Positions 34,267 through 44,275 of a stretch of DNA of 64,000 bases are shown piece after piece (the stretch's first letter is position 1; the number at the start of each line of letters is the position of its first letter). The stretch spans positions 62,001 to 126,000 of the forward strand of contig NZ_VJXY01000004.1 of assembly GCF_014831675.1 (NCBI RefSeq), written 5' to 3'. A model generated the notes under the pieces. The model was not told where the DNA came from and searched no databases. It worked only from the letters and a program-made list of their open reading frames with translations. A program made the translations under genes and the position numbers. The DNA comes from Komarekiella delphini-convector SJRDD-AB1. GTDB taxonomy: Bacteria > Cyanobacteriota > Cyanobacteriia > Cyanobacteriales > Nostocaceae.

Positions 34267-34656
34267 CCTCTGTCGCTAGTTAAAATCAGCTATAACTTGA
34301 ATCTACTACAGCCTGCCATATCTGACAGGCTAAAAATAGACCTTTTGTACGAATCAAGAAAACAAAGAAAGTTCATACTTAAGAGTCCAGTAAACAAGTT
34401 GCAACGTGAGCCAAAATTCAGTTTTCTTATTTGCTCTGCATTCAATTCAGTTCCAACAAATTTCAACAAATTATTTTTTTGTGTAAAGATTATTATTTCT
34501 AAATTTACATTGAAAATAATTTACGCAGAGCAGATGTTAGAATCAACACTACCTTTCTTAAGCAGCAGAAACTACCAAAGAATATTCAGGAATGCATTGA
34601 TTGTTAGTTGACCTTTTATACTTCTTTAAGCGCAAGCATGTGTAAATAAAAAATTT
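34267..34656. other. Intergenic region without a supported gene
   Basis: 390 bp before the caspase-like gene. The only structure I see is a short hairpin AGCCTG/CAGGCT (34310-34315 with 34326-34331) that could end the upstream transcript. Open frames here have unlikely compositions. Presumably contains the caspase gene promoter. Confidence 0.5.
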
Positions 34657-36762
34657 ATGCGTAAGATTTATGCACTTCTTGTTGGAATTAACAATTATCA
34701 TCCTGCTTCTTATCCTCCAGTACCCTCTCTACAAGGCTGTGTCGCTGATATCGAAGCTATCCGAGATTACTTAGATGAACGAATTAATAAGGATGAGTAT
34801 GAACTAGTAAAACCTCAAGATATAAAATGCATACTACTGAATCAAGATGCAACTCGTCAAGCAATTATAGATGGCTTTCAGCATCATCTATGCAATGCAG
34901 GTTCTGATGATGTTGTGCTTTTCTACTATGCTGGTCACGGTTCTCAGGAGAAGGCACCGGAAGAGTTCTGGCATTTGGAACCAGATCGCTTGAACGAAAC
35001 CTTAGTTTGCTACGACAGCCGCACAGCAGGTAGTTGGGATTTAGTTGATAAGGAATTATCTTATTTGATTGCTAAGCTTGCTGAGCGACAACCACACATT
35101 ATTGTAATTTTAGATTGCTGTCACTCTAGTTCTGGTACACGAGAGGGAGTTTTGGTTACGGATGTGCGTACTGCACCGCCAGATGCACGAGTACGATCGC
35201 TGCACGATTTCATCTTTGCAGAAGATCGAGCATTTGCAGAATATTTACTCACTTCTAATGATGCTGGCCAGAAGTCCAACCGTCTGGTGTTGCCTCAAGG
35301 GAAACATGTCCTCCTCGCCGCCTGTCGCGATCATCAGGAAGCTAAGGAATATTTGACAGAGGATGGGTCACGCAGAGGTGTGTTTTCTTACTTCTTATTA
35401 CAAACACTACAACAGACAAAGGGAAACATTTCTTATCGTGATTTAAACTGGAATATTAATGCGTTGGTCACAGGTAAAGTTCGGGATCAGTCACCTCAAG
35501 CAGAGGTAATCAACCCCGACGACCTTAAGCAAAGTTTTCTAGGTAAAGATGCAATTAAAGAACGTCCCTCTTATTTTGTCTTGACCCGCAACCAAGAAAA
35601 TAACTGGGTGATTAATGGAGGTGTTTTACACGGTGTTCCCAAGATTGCTGAGCGGGAAGAAGCTCTACTGGCAATCTTTCCAACCAACGATGAAGAGCGC
35701 TTACGTCACTTGTCAGCTCCTTTAGCTATAACCAAGATTACAAAAGTACGGTCAAATCACAGTGTTGTCCAAATTATTAATAACGAAAAACCATTAGATG
35801 ACCAATCAAGCTATTGGGCAGTGATTATTAGTTTGCCGCTCAAACGGTTGAATATTTACTTTGAGAGCGATACTCATAGTACAGTAGGAATAGACCGTGC
35901 CACGCAAGCTCTTCAGACTCGGAATTATAATCAACACCCTTCACTATATCTCAGTCAAACAACAGAGCCGGAAACTGCTGATTATCACCTTCTAGCTCGC
36001 TGTGGACAGTATTGGATCACCCATCCTGCGGATAATCGTCTTTTGATCCCTCCCGTTCCAAGCCAACCTCATCCGCAAGGTGATTACACACTCCAGTCCG
36101 CTTCCGAAGTGATTCGACATCTGGAAGCGATCGCACGTTGGCAGAACATTTTGGATCTTGCCAGCCCAGCAAATAGTAGCATTAAGTCTACCGATATCAC
36201 CCTAGAAATTGAGATTTTGCGAGGAACTCAAGCAACTACTCCAGATTCAGATTCTACTGATAGCACATCCACAATTGCAGACGTGCGCCTTGAATATGTC
36301 TATGACAATGACAATACTGAGTGGCAATTTCCAGGCATTCAACTAACACTTACTAATCATAGTAATAAAACACTTTACTGTAATGTTTTGCTGCTATCAG
36401 AAAATTACAAGGTGGATCTGCCATTCTTTGAAGCACAGAGTAGTGTAAGAATTCCACCCAATGAACAGATTGTGAGTAAGCAGATTGGTTTGTTTATCCC
36501 ACCTGATTATCTGGAGCAGGGTATTACCGAATACAAGGATATTCTCAAGTTGATTGTCAATACAACTGACTTTGATGCCAGTCTCTTGGAACAAGAGGGG
36601 TTAGCTCCCGCCACTAGAACACGCTCTGCCATAATTCCCAAGGGACTTTTAAATCGTTTAATGGATCGGGTTTATACTCGCGATGGCGTTCCGTTTTCTA
36701 ATGAAAGCAATGACCATTGGACGACGCAGGCGATCGCAATCACAATTGTACGGCAAATGTAA
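34657..36762 (+). CDS. Caspase-family (orthocaspase) protein, C-terminally truncated by frameshift
   Basis: 701 residues. A complete p20-like domain at the N-terminus: YALLVGINNY, YYAGHGSQE with catalytic His94, and VILDCCHSSSG with Cys155, followed by an LLAACRDHQEAKEY segment. Cyanobacterial orthocaspases cleave after Arg/Lys. The middle (about 310-700) is a non-enzymatic region with beta-rich parts. The frame stops at TAA just where the neighbouring frame continues with an alpha/beta-hydrolase sequence, so the original protein was longer. The protease domain may still work. Confidence 0.8.
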   Translation: MRKIYALLVGINNYHPASYPPVPSLQGCVADIEAIRDYLDERINKDEYELVKPQDIKCILLNQDATRQAIIDGFQHHLCNAGSDDVVLFYYAGHGSQEKAPEEFWHLEPDRLNETLVCYDSRTAGSWDLVDKELSYLIAKLAERQPHIIVILDCCHSSSGTREGVLVTDVRTAPPDARVRSLHDFIFAEDRAFAEYLLTSNDAGQKSNRLVLPQGKHVLLAACRDHQEAKEYLTEDGSRRGVFSYFLLQTLQQTKGNISYRDLNWNINALVTGKVRDQSPQAEVINPDDLKQSFLGKDAIKERPSYFVLTRNQENNWVINGGVLHGVPKIAEREEALLAIFPTNDEERLRHLSAPLAITKITKVRSNHSVVQIINNEKPLDDQSSYWAVIISLPLKRLNIYFESDTHSTVGIDRATQALQTRNYNQHPSLYLSQTTEPETADYHLLARCGQYWITHPADNRLLIPPVPSQPHPQGDYTLQSASEVIRHLEAIARWQNILDLASPANSSIKSTDITLEIEILRGTQATTPDSDSTDSTSTIADVRLEYVYDNDNTEWQFPGIQLTLTNHSNKTLYCNVLLLSENYKVDLPFFEAQSSVRIPPNEQIVSKQIGLFIPPDYLEQGITEYKDILKLIVNTTDFDASLLEQEGLAPATRTRSAIIPKGLLNRLMDRVYTRDGVPFSNESNDHWTTQAIAITIVRQM

Positions 36763-37302
36763 AAGCTCATGTGGCTCAAGCTCAACGCATTCTGCTTTAT
36801 ATCCACGGTATTTTTGGTGACACGGAAAGTATGGTACCCAGTATTCAAACTGCCAAAGTGCAGGTTAATGGTCAGGAGCGATCGCTACGAGATATTTACG
36901 ATTTGGTTCTTGCATTTGACTACGACAGCTTGAACACTGACATTCCAACCACAGCACGACGTTTAGGACAACAGCTAGAGCGAGTCGGACTGGAAGCCAA
37001 TCATAGCAAAGAGTTACACGTTGTCGCTCAAGGGTTCACCTGTGCAACGCTTGGTTGAGAAATTGTTTGGTAAAGCTGTGGATAAAGTTGTCAATCTCAC
37101 CTTTTTCGGAGAACTAAACGACATTGCAGTACTCTTGACTAGCATTAAAAGTGTTAATGCCGAGCGTTCGCCCAAACCTATCCTTTTGGAACCTGATGCA
37201 GCCTGCGATCACTTTACCTATTTTACCAATCCTCATGGATTGAAAAACCTAGCTCAAGCGCTATATGCTTCTCAAACAAACATTCATCCTAATTCAGGTT
37301 AA
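36754..37302 (+). pseudogene. Decayed C-terminal alpha/beta-hydrolase part of the caspase gene
   Basis: In the second frame, NVKAHVAQAQRILLYIHGIFG then FDYDSLNTDIPTTARRLGQQ then ELHVVA is the start of a lipase-like domain, but it breaks where the nucleophile elbow (HSxGG) is expected. A third frame then gives VQRLVEKLFGKAVDKVVNLT and later CDHFTYFTNPHGLKNLAQAL, a normal C-terminus with the catalytic-His-like CDHF. The first break fits loss of one C near 36753; the second, near 37030, fits an internal deletion of the nucleophile region. Confidence 0.75.
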
Positions 37303-37394
37303 CTTCGCCCGGCGAATAGAATGTTTCAAAACGTGCTCTTTGCAAAGTAACTGGTAGGTGAAAATCGTTCAAAAGGCTGAAAAGCTTATTAAGA

Positions 37395-39725
37395 TTAAGC
37401 ATCTCCACCAATTAAAACAAACGCTGCCCATGATTTTGGTTCAAAATTTTGTTTTATCATTGCAAGCATTGCTTGACGTAACGCTTGTGCTTTATCTAGA
37501 TTCTGCTGTAGCTGTTGGTAAAATTCAGTCATAAGCGTTGCAGTTGGGGCATCCGGCACCGACCATAAAGAAACGATTAAAGTAGAAACCCCTGCTGCAA
37601 AGAACGATCGTGACAGACCAATCACTCCATCTCCGGTTAAACGTCCTCGCCCTGTGTTGCAAGCACTTAAAACAACTAGTTCTGCTTGAAGTTGTAGTTG
37701 TAAAATCTCTTCTGCCATAAGCCATCCTGGATCGTTTTCTGTAGGGGCGAGGGCGATCGCACTACCTAAACCACGTTTATTGTCAAGCAACGCATGAGTT
37801 GCTAGATGAATAATGCGAGCGTTAGACATTTGACGCAAAACTACAGCTTTGGTAGCTTCTGAACCTATCAAAACAAACGCATCTAGCTGGTTAGCAACTT
37901 TTCTTGCTTCTGCCTCTGCCCCTGGTAATGGTTGCAATGGTTGAACTGCTGAATAAGTTTCTAAACTAGGCATTAAAGGATTACCCACAACAAGAGAGTG
38001 ACTTACATTCGATTGTTGGAGATTGACTCGCTGCTGTTGGGTCAGTTGCAATGTCTGGATAGACGGTGCAGTCAATAATGTATGCTTTTGAATAAAAAAT
38101 TGATTGTGAGAATCACATAATGTTGCAAATGGTACAAAAAATAAAGAACCTTGAGGAATCAAAATAATGTGGCTATCAGGATTAATGGGAAGAAGATCTT
38201 CGATTGGAGCAATCAACAATTGGTGTAATTCTTGAAGAATATTTCTTTCTTCACCTGAAGTAACACTCAGTGGAACAGCATCTCGACCTCTGCTAGTCAT
38301 CAAAGCCAAGCATTGATCAACCATTTCGGTTAGCGACTGATATTGCCCTGGATAGGATGATAATACATTGTTACGGCGGAAATGAATTTCACCAGTTCGT
38401 TGGATTACCCAAATCAGTAATTCTGATAATGCTAGTGCCTCTAATCCAGTCGCTTGATGTTGAACGCTATAGGTAATCGAATACTCAACAATAGTGGCTT
38501 GGCGCGATCGCGCCATCTGACGCATCCGATCAACAGATGGAGATTCCTCCGTGAATAGTTGAGTAGATGTTGCCGACAATCGTTGAGCCATCAACTCGAC
38601 TAATGCACGAGCACGACCTTGTTCTGCAACTTCTAATGCTGCTTCTATCTTATCTTTTCTACTTTGGGTGATTAGAACCAGTTGAAGTAAACGATAAGAC
38701 TTCTGCTGAATATCAAACAGCGACACCTTATAAGCATCATTATGTCCTAAACCTGTAAGTTGTGTTTTCCAGAGTTCAATGGCTGCGAAAAGATGGTTCT
38801 CAGCTTCTACTAAGTTGCCAGCCAAAAATTCAACATACCCCAGATTATTCAGACTTTGCCCTTGGCTCCATACATCTCCCAACGCTTGAGCGATGGATAA
38901 AGCTTGTTGCAATCCTGCGAGCGCCTCAGAAGAATTTCCAAGTGCCTGCTCTGCATTACTAAGGTTGTTGAGTGCCCGCACTTCTTGCTGACGATCGCCA
39001 TAAGCTTTTGCTAGTAATAGATGTTGCTGGGAGTATTGTTTAGCTCGCTCGTATTCACCTACTGCATAATGAGCCGCTCCAAGATTCGCAATCACATCCA
39101 TTACCCCTTGCAAATTTCTCAATTCCTCAGCAATTGCTAAACTCTGCTCGAAGCACTGAATGGCTTGTTCGTATTCTGCACAGGCATGATAGGCAATGCC
39201 CAAGTTACTTAATGTTTCACCTTCGTGTTGGCGATCGCCTAAAGTTCGCAAGATTTTTAAACAGGTTTGGTGTAACTCTACAGCTTTTTCAAATTCTCCC
39301 AGTGCAAGATAGAGATTTCCTAGGTTTGTTAAGGCTTGTTCTTCACATTCTGGATCTGCCATTTCTTTCGCTCGTTTTAAGCTCTGTTGATGGCATTCCA
39401 GCGCCTGGCCGTAATTTCCTTGCGCTTGATAAGCATTACCCAAATTTATCCATGCTTGAGTCTCTCCCCATTGGTCTTCCAGTTGCCGAGCGATTGTTAA
39501 ATTCTGTTGAGAATATGCAATCGCGTTTGGGTAGTCCTGTAACTGGTAGTAAATAATACCTAATGTACCAAGCGTATTAGACTCCCATTCACGATCTCCT
39601 ATTATTCGATACAGGTCTAAAGCTTGCTGCAAAGTTTGAAGTGCTTGAGAAAACTGATGGTTTTGATAAAATTCCAAGCCCTGATGAATAAGATCGTCAG
39701 CTTGCATTTTTGCTATATTGTCCAT
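37395..39725 (-). CDS. TPR-CHAT protease
   Basis: 776 residues. About eight tetratricopeptide repeats (residues 10-320; each with the G-x-x-Y/F...A pattern and Ala/Gly positions such as NLGNLYLALGEFEKAV) form a binding surface. The C-terminal CHAT domain (about 500-776) has catalytic His in IHLATHALLD (about 646) and Cys in VVLSACNTGRGRLTGDGV (about 686). CHAT proteases of this type cut partner proteins upon activation in conflict systems (for example Craspase-like TPR-CHAT). Partner unknown. Divergently paired, 46 bp, with the caspase-helicase gene. Confidence 0.92.
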   Translation of the reverse strand: MDNIAKMQADDLIHQGLEFYQNHQFSQALQTLQQALDLYRIIGDREWESNTLGTLGIIYYQLQDYPNAIAYSQQNLTIARQLEDQWGETQAWINLGNAYQAQGNYGQALECHQQSLKRAKEMADPECEEQALTNLGNLYLALGEFEKAVELHQTCLKILRTLGDRQHEGETLSNLGIAYHACAEYEQAIQCFEQSLAIAEELRNLQGVMDVIANLGAAHYAVGEYERAKQYSQQHLLLAKAYGDRQQEVRALNNLSNAEQALGNSSEALAGLQQALSIAQALGDVWSQGQSLNNLGYVEFLAGNLVEAENHLFAAIELWKTQLTGLGHNDAYKVSLFDIQQKSYRLLQLVLITQSRKDKIEAALEVAEQGRARALVELMAQRLSATSTQLFTEESPSVDRMRQMARSRQATIVEYSITYSVQHQATGLEALALSELLIWVIQRTGEIHFRRNNVLSSYPGQYQSLTEMVDQCLALMTSRGRDAVPLSVTSGEERNILQELHQLLIAPIEDLLPINPDSHIILIPQGSLFFVPFATLCDSHNQFFIQKHTLLTAPSIQTLQLTQQQRVNLQQSNVSHSLVVGNPLMPSLETYSAVQPLQPLPGAEAEARKVANQLDAFVLIGSEATKAVVLRQMSNARIIHLATHALLDNKRGLGSAIALAPTENDPGWLMAEEILQLQLQAELVVLSACNTGRGRLTGDGVIGLSRSFFAAGVSTLIVSLWSVPDAPTATLMTEFYQQLQQNLDKAQALRQAMLAMIKQNFEPKSWAAFVLIGGDA

Positions 39726-39771
39726 TTACATACCTGTTAAAAATTAACCTACCCTTTCTTAGGAGCTTAGC

Positions 39772-42700
39772 GTGAGTTCTGCTGAACATTGTCATCCACT
39801 TACCAACCTACGCGATGCCATGGCCTTTCAGCCTGAGCTTAACGAACTGCCAAGCACGGAACGTCTGGGTATGAGATTCAAAGGATTATTCATTGGTATC
39901 GATCGCCACGACTCATCCAAAATCTCGTGGTTAAGCTGTGCCAAACGTGATGCCACAGCACTCCATGCTTTATTCTGTGACACGTTGGGTGGTGAAGCTG
40001 AGCTTTTGATTGACCAGCAAGCCACTTACCAAGCCATTCTTGAATGTTTGGCCGATCTAGCAACTTGTAACGAAGAGGATCTTGTTGTTATCGCGTTCTC
40101 TGGCCATGGAACCAATTCTCATCAGCTTGTTGCGTATGACACGGATACTTACAACCTGGATAACACATCAATCTCTCTTGAATTTTTAGCTGAGCAAATT
40201 GCACAAATTCCAGCACGTCGGCTCATCTGCTTCTTAGATTGCTGCTTTTCTGGTGGTGTAGAAGCCAAAGTATTTCAGGTTGAAACTGTGGCACGCAATT
40301 TGGAATCTGTTGATGCTGCGCTATCTCAATTGTCCGGGGAAGGACGAATAATTTTGACGGCATCAGGTTCAGCGGAATCAGCCTATGAAAATATCCGACT
40401 TGGGCATGGCTTACTGACCCATTATTTATTGGAAGCCCTACAAGGAGCAGAAGAAGTACAACAATCTGGCAAACTCGCTGTTTACCCCATGCTTCAATAC
40501 ATTACGCAGCGAGTTATTGACGCATCCACTCAGCTTGGTAAGCCCCAGCATCCCACACTAAGGGGCAAAATTGACGGGAAGTTACTTTTACCCATTTTTA
40601 AACCTGGTTCATTGTATCGAACGGCATTTCCAGAACGATCGCATCCTGAAGTTACATCTGATATTCAAAGCCTTGCTGCCTATGGTTTTCCAGAAACTTT
40701 ACTTCAAACTTGGGCAACAGTCATTCCCTCCTTCAATGCGCTCCAACTTGCAGCAATCAATGAATTTAAGGTACTAGAAGGAGAGCATCTGGTTGTGTCA
40801 GCACCCACTTCTTCAGGCAAGACGACCATTGGAGAACTGGCTGCGTTGAAAAGTGTGCTAGAGCGCAGGCGGGCGCTATTCCTATTGCCACTCAAAGCGT
40901 TAGTTAGTGACAAATTTAGAACTTTTAATGAATCTTACGGTTCGTTTGGCATTATCACAATGCAAGCTACAGGGGAAACAGACGATATTACACCCTTGCT
41001 ACAAGGACGGTATGACATTTGCCTGCTCACCTATGAGAAATTTGCATCTGTTGTTTTGACAAATCCACATATTCTGAATCTGGTTGGTACAGTTGTAATT
41101 GATGAAGTGCAGATGATCGCGGATGAAACGCGGGGTATGAATCTAGAGTTTATCTTAACTTTGCTGCGAGTCAGACGACGGCAAGGGCTTGAGCCTCAAG
41201 TCATTGCGCTCTCAGCAGTTATTGGAAACACAAATGGGCTGGAACATTGGCTAGGTGCACGCTTACTACGGCGGGAAGAACGACCTGTTCCTTTGGATGA
41301 AGGAATTTTACTCGCAGATGGGCGTTTCCGGTTTATTGATGGAGATTCTGGTGAAGAAAAGATAACGGAGCCACTCTTTCAACCCCAGCCCATTAAGAAT
41401 TCTAGCCAGGACTATGTGATTCCACTGGTTCAGAAATTGATTAGTGAAGGGAAACAGGTGCTTGTTTTCCGTGAGAAAAAGGGAGAGGCTCGTGGATGTG
41501 CACTTTATTTGGCTAGAGAACTAGGATTGCCATCAGATCAAATAGCTTTAGATTCTTTACCAACTGGCGACGACTCGAAAGCTTCAAACGATTTGAAGTT
41601 AGCATTGCAAGGTGGCGTTGCATTCCATACTAGCGAACTTACCGCAGAAGAACGACTCGTCGTTGAAGAGCGGTTTCGTGCCAAGAAGACAACCTTGCGA
41701 GTGATTGCGGCTACAACCACTCTGGCAATGGGAATTAACACACCAGCTGAAGCTGTTGTTATTGTTGGTCTAAACCATCCTCTGGCTAACAAAGGATCTA
41801 GTCCTTATTCAGTAGCAGAGTACAAAAACTTGGCTGGACGTGCCGGACGGCTTCAGTTGGCAGAAAGAGGAACCTCTTACCTCTTAGCTTTAAATCCACG
41901 CCAAGTACACAATTTTTGGACACAATACGTCAAAGGTCATCCAGAATCGCTGACTTCTCGCTTCTTAAGTACTGATACCGATCCACGAGCACTGCTTTTA
42001 CGGATTCTTTCTACAACCCAAAAGTTACCCAAGCTAAAAGCAACCCAGCAGTTACATATGCAAGGAATGCAGGCGGAGGATTTAATTGAGTTTTTGGAAT
42101 CCAGCTTTGGTGCATTCCAACAAATACAATTTGCCCACCAATGGAAATGGGATCGTAAGCAGCTTATAACAGCACTTCAGAGTTTGTCGCAGCATAGACT
42201 GATTGAGCCAGATGAAAACAATTTCTATTATCTAACCCCTTTGGGACGATTAGCTGGAGAGGCAGGCGTTGAGGTTGAGTCGGTCATTCGTCTAGTCGCC
42301 TGTTTCTCCCAACTCAATCCTGAATCTATTCTTGAACCAACGCTTTTGGCTGCAACACAGTTAACAGTTGAGTTGGATCGACTTTTGTTTCCGATCAATT
42401 GGAGAAGCACAAACAAAGAACCTACTGTTTGGAAACAAGAACTTTTAAGACAAGGTGTTCCTCATTTGTTACTGAATGCTCTGGAACGGGGTGTTACCAC
42501 TCAGCATCAAAGCACTTTAAGAGCAAAGAAAGCAGTTGCTTGTCTTCTATTTGTAACCCATCGACCAACAGCTGAAATTGAGAGTATTCTTACACAGTTT
42601 GGAGGTGCGCCCGGTGGAGCAGCAGGAGCAATTCGTGACGTTGCTGAACGAACCTGCGATTTATTACCTACTGTAGCTCAAGTCGCAGGAATACTGCATC

Positions 42701-43008
42701 CTAACCTTGATTTAGAAGAACCTATTTCTCGTTTGCTCATACGGCTGAATGTTGGAGTTCCGCCAGCAGCTGTTGATTTGGCAAGGCAGGTAGCCACCCG
42801 TTTGACACGGGGTGAATATCTGCAATTACTTCATGCTGGACTTTGCAATATAGACGCGATCAAAGCAATGTCTGATTCAGATCTTCTCCCTCACCTCAAC
42901 CATGATGTCGAAAAGCTAGCCATTGTGAGAAAGGCTGTGGAACAACACCGTCAGCAAGAACTTGAGCCAACTCTCCTTTCACCAATTCTTGAACCTTTTG
43001 AAAGTTAG
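39772..43008 (+). CDS. Caspase-like protease fused to Ski2/Hel308-like helicase
   Basis: 1078 residues. N-terminal caspase domain: FKGLFIGID, VVIAFSGHGTN (His112), LICFLDCCFSGG (Cys158). From about 290 a superfamily-2 helicase follows with Walker A APTSSGKTT (344-352), Walker B box VVIDEVQ (441-447; the family's usual DEVH/DEVQ-type), SAVIGN motif III and AGRAGR motif VI, then winged-helix and helix-hairpin-helix-like regions to the end (about 1010-1045). This order resembles Ski2/Hel308 with a protease in front. GTG start, AGGAG 6 nt upstream. Probably couples nucleic-acid sensing or unwinding to proteolysis; inference. I know of no named system with this fusion. Confidence 0.88.
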   Translation: MSSAEHCHPLTNLRDAMAFQPELNELPSTERLGMRFKGLFIGIDRHDSSKISWLSCAKRDATALHALFCDTLGGEAELLIDQQATYQAILECLADLATCNEEDLVVIAFSGHGTNSHQLVAYDTDTYNLDNTSISLEFLAEQIAQIPARRLICFLDCCFSGGVEAKVFQVETVARNLESVDAALSQLSGEGRIILTASGSAESAYENIRLGHGLLTHYLLEALQGAEEVQQSGKLAVYPMLQYITQRVIDASTQLGKPQHPTLRGKIDGKLLLPIFKPGSLYRTAFPERSHPEVTSDIQSLAAYGFPETLLQTWATVIPSFNALQLAAINEFKVLEGEHLVVSAPTSSGKTTIGELAALKSVLERRRALFLLPLKALVSDKFRTFNESYGSFGIITMQATGETDDITPLLQGRYDICLLTYEKFASVVLTNPHILNLVGTVVIDEVQMIADETRGMNLEFILTLLRVRRRQGLEPQVIALSAVIGNTNGLEHWLGARLLRREERPVPLDEGILLADGRFRFIDGDSGEEKITEPLFQPQPIKNSSQDYVIPLVQKLISEGKQVLVFREKKGEARGCALYLARELGLPSDQIALDSLPTGDDSKASNDLKLALQGGVAFHTSELTAEERLVVEERFRAKKTTLRVIAATTTLAMGINTPAEAVVIVGLNHPLANKGSSPYSVAEYKNLAGRAGRLQLAERGTSYLLALNPRQVHNFWTQYVKGHPESLTSRFLSTDTDPRALLLRILSTTQKLPKLKATQQLHMQGMQAEDLIEFLESSFGAFQQIQFAHQWKWDRKQLITALQSLSQHRLIEPDENNFYYLTPLGRLAGEAGVEVESVIRLVACFSQLNPESILEPTLLAATQLTVELDRLLFPINWRSTNKEPTVWKQELLRQGVPHLLLNALERGVTTQHQSTLRAKKAVACLLFVTHRPTAEIESILTQFGGAPGGAAGAIRDVAERTCDLLPTVAQVAGILHPNLDLEEPISRLLIRLNVGVPPAAVDLARQVATRLTRGEYLQLLHAGLCNIDAIKAMSDSDLLPHLNHDVEKLAIVRKAVEQHRQQELEPTLLSPILEPFES

Positions 43009-43099
43009 CCGCTGAAATTAACCGCTTAGTGTCCTTTGCGATCGCTCTAGTCAAGCATTTAATAAATTAGGGCTAGAGAAGAAAGGAGATGCCAAGAGT

Positions 43100-44275
43100 T
43101 CAAAGATAACGAGCAAGCAATTCCTGAGCAACTTGCTGGTGTTTTTCTACCAATTCCTTTGGTGTAAGGAATTGAGCGCTACCCATAAAGCGATAAACCC
43201 AACGGCTAAATTCCGGCAGCGATCGCGGTGGAAGTTTGAGACTGTAATCAAGATAGCTTGGTTTTCCATCTGGAGTTTTGGCTCCAAAAGAAATTTTCTG
43301 GCTTTTATGGCGTTTTTCGCCTTCTTGAATAAACACCATAACATCAGGGAAGAAGCGCACGGTTATGTTAATAAAATCTAATTTTCCCTGTCGCTCTAAA
43401 CTTTGTTCTTCTTGTTTACCTAAATATAATCCCCAGCCATTCTCCAGTAGTTCATGTGCGACTTGGAGGCTTTGCCATTGTTCTGTTAAATCCCGTCCTT
43501 TAGAGCCAAGCAACTTAAAGTGTTCGGTAAACCTATCCAACCTTGAGGTAGCTAAATGTCCATTCTGGCAATCTTCATGTAATAGATACCAAGCGACATC
43601 TGAGTAGATAAGTTGTAAAGGGTAGATATTTAAAAACTCAGTAATACCTTGTTGATAAGCATTGCGACTGCGATAAATTTCTATTGCCTGGCCCCGAATA
43701 ATAGCGCTTTCTAGCTGTTCTAGTTTTTCAAAAAGGGTGCCACGATACTTACTGTCAGCCATCATTTCTTCTGGGTCGGTGTAAATAATAGCTCGATTGA
43801 TTTGCGCTCGCACTGGATAAACAATTTCATCCGCTAAGTTCAGCCCCCGCAATCGTTGCATCAATATTTGGTAAATCTTATTAACTTGCGGATCTTGTTG
43901 ATACTTTGCTTGCGAACTCAAGGCATTGAACGCAACCTGTAGTTCCATCAAACTCATTGCACCAGTTCCCAGGTAATAACCCCAACGATATATGCGGCTG
44001 TCTAGGATGTTGTAGCGACGCAATGTCCGCAGATCTTTTCGCAGCGTGTGTAGTGAGTAAGTCGGCAAATCAATACCGCAATCACGAGCAACTTCCTGCA
44101 AGCGCACTGACACCTCAGTAAGTGCATCATGACAATCTCCGGATTTTGGTTCAATTGAATTATTTAAATTACTGCTGCCCACTCCGGGATAACGCACAAA
44201 AGTCGCAATCAGTAGCATCAACCGTTCAAACGCCTGGAGGTCAGTGTATGGATGAGTAACAGGCTTCTTGGGCAT
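43100..44275 (-). CDS. WYL-domain transcriptional regulator
   Basis: 391 residues. N-terminal HTH-like region (LHTLRKDLRTLRRYNILDS), a middle helical region, and a WYL domain at about 195-260 containing YRSRNAYQQGITEF, YPLQLIYSDVAWYLLHEDCQ and ATSRLDRFTEHFKLL, including the literal WYL motif, then a C-terminal WCX-like part. WYL regulators commonly sit beside phage-defence operons and respond to nucleic-acid ligands (family knowledge). It is divergent from the helicase operon; the 403-bp gap between them carries repeats. Confidence 0.9.
   Translation of the reverse strand: MPKKPVTHPYTDLQAFERLMLLIATFVRYPGVGSSNLNNSIEPKSGDCHDALTEVSVRLQEVARDCGIDLPTYSLHTLRKDLRTLRRYNILDSRIYRWGYYLGTGAMSLMELQVAFNALSSQAKYQQDPQVNKIYQILMQRLRGLNLADEIVYPVRAQINRAIIYTDPEEMMADSKYRGTLFEKLEQLESAIIRGQAIEIYRSRNAYQQGITEFLNIYPLQLIYSDVAWYLLHEDCQNGHLATSRLDRFTEHFKLLGSKGRDLTEQWQSLQVAHELLENGWGLYLGKQEEQSLERQGKLDFINITVRFFPDVMVFIQEGEKRHKSQKISFGAKTPDGKPSYLDYSLKLPPRSLPEFSRWVYRFMGSAQFLTPKELVEKHQQVAQELLARYL

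Noticed and set aside
34297-34611. 104-codon plus frame upstream of the caspase gene
   Set aside because: Amino-acid usage is Ile/Asn/Phe-heavy and irregular; no ribosome site.
37395-39725. Regular repeat signal resembling a CRISPR or tandem array
   Set aside because: The periodicity of about 120 bp is that of the encoded TPR units; no CRISPR array is present.
40704-40913. Minus-strand frames opposite the large helicase and caspase genes
   Set aside because: Antisense shadows of strongly supported coding sequence.
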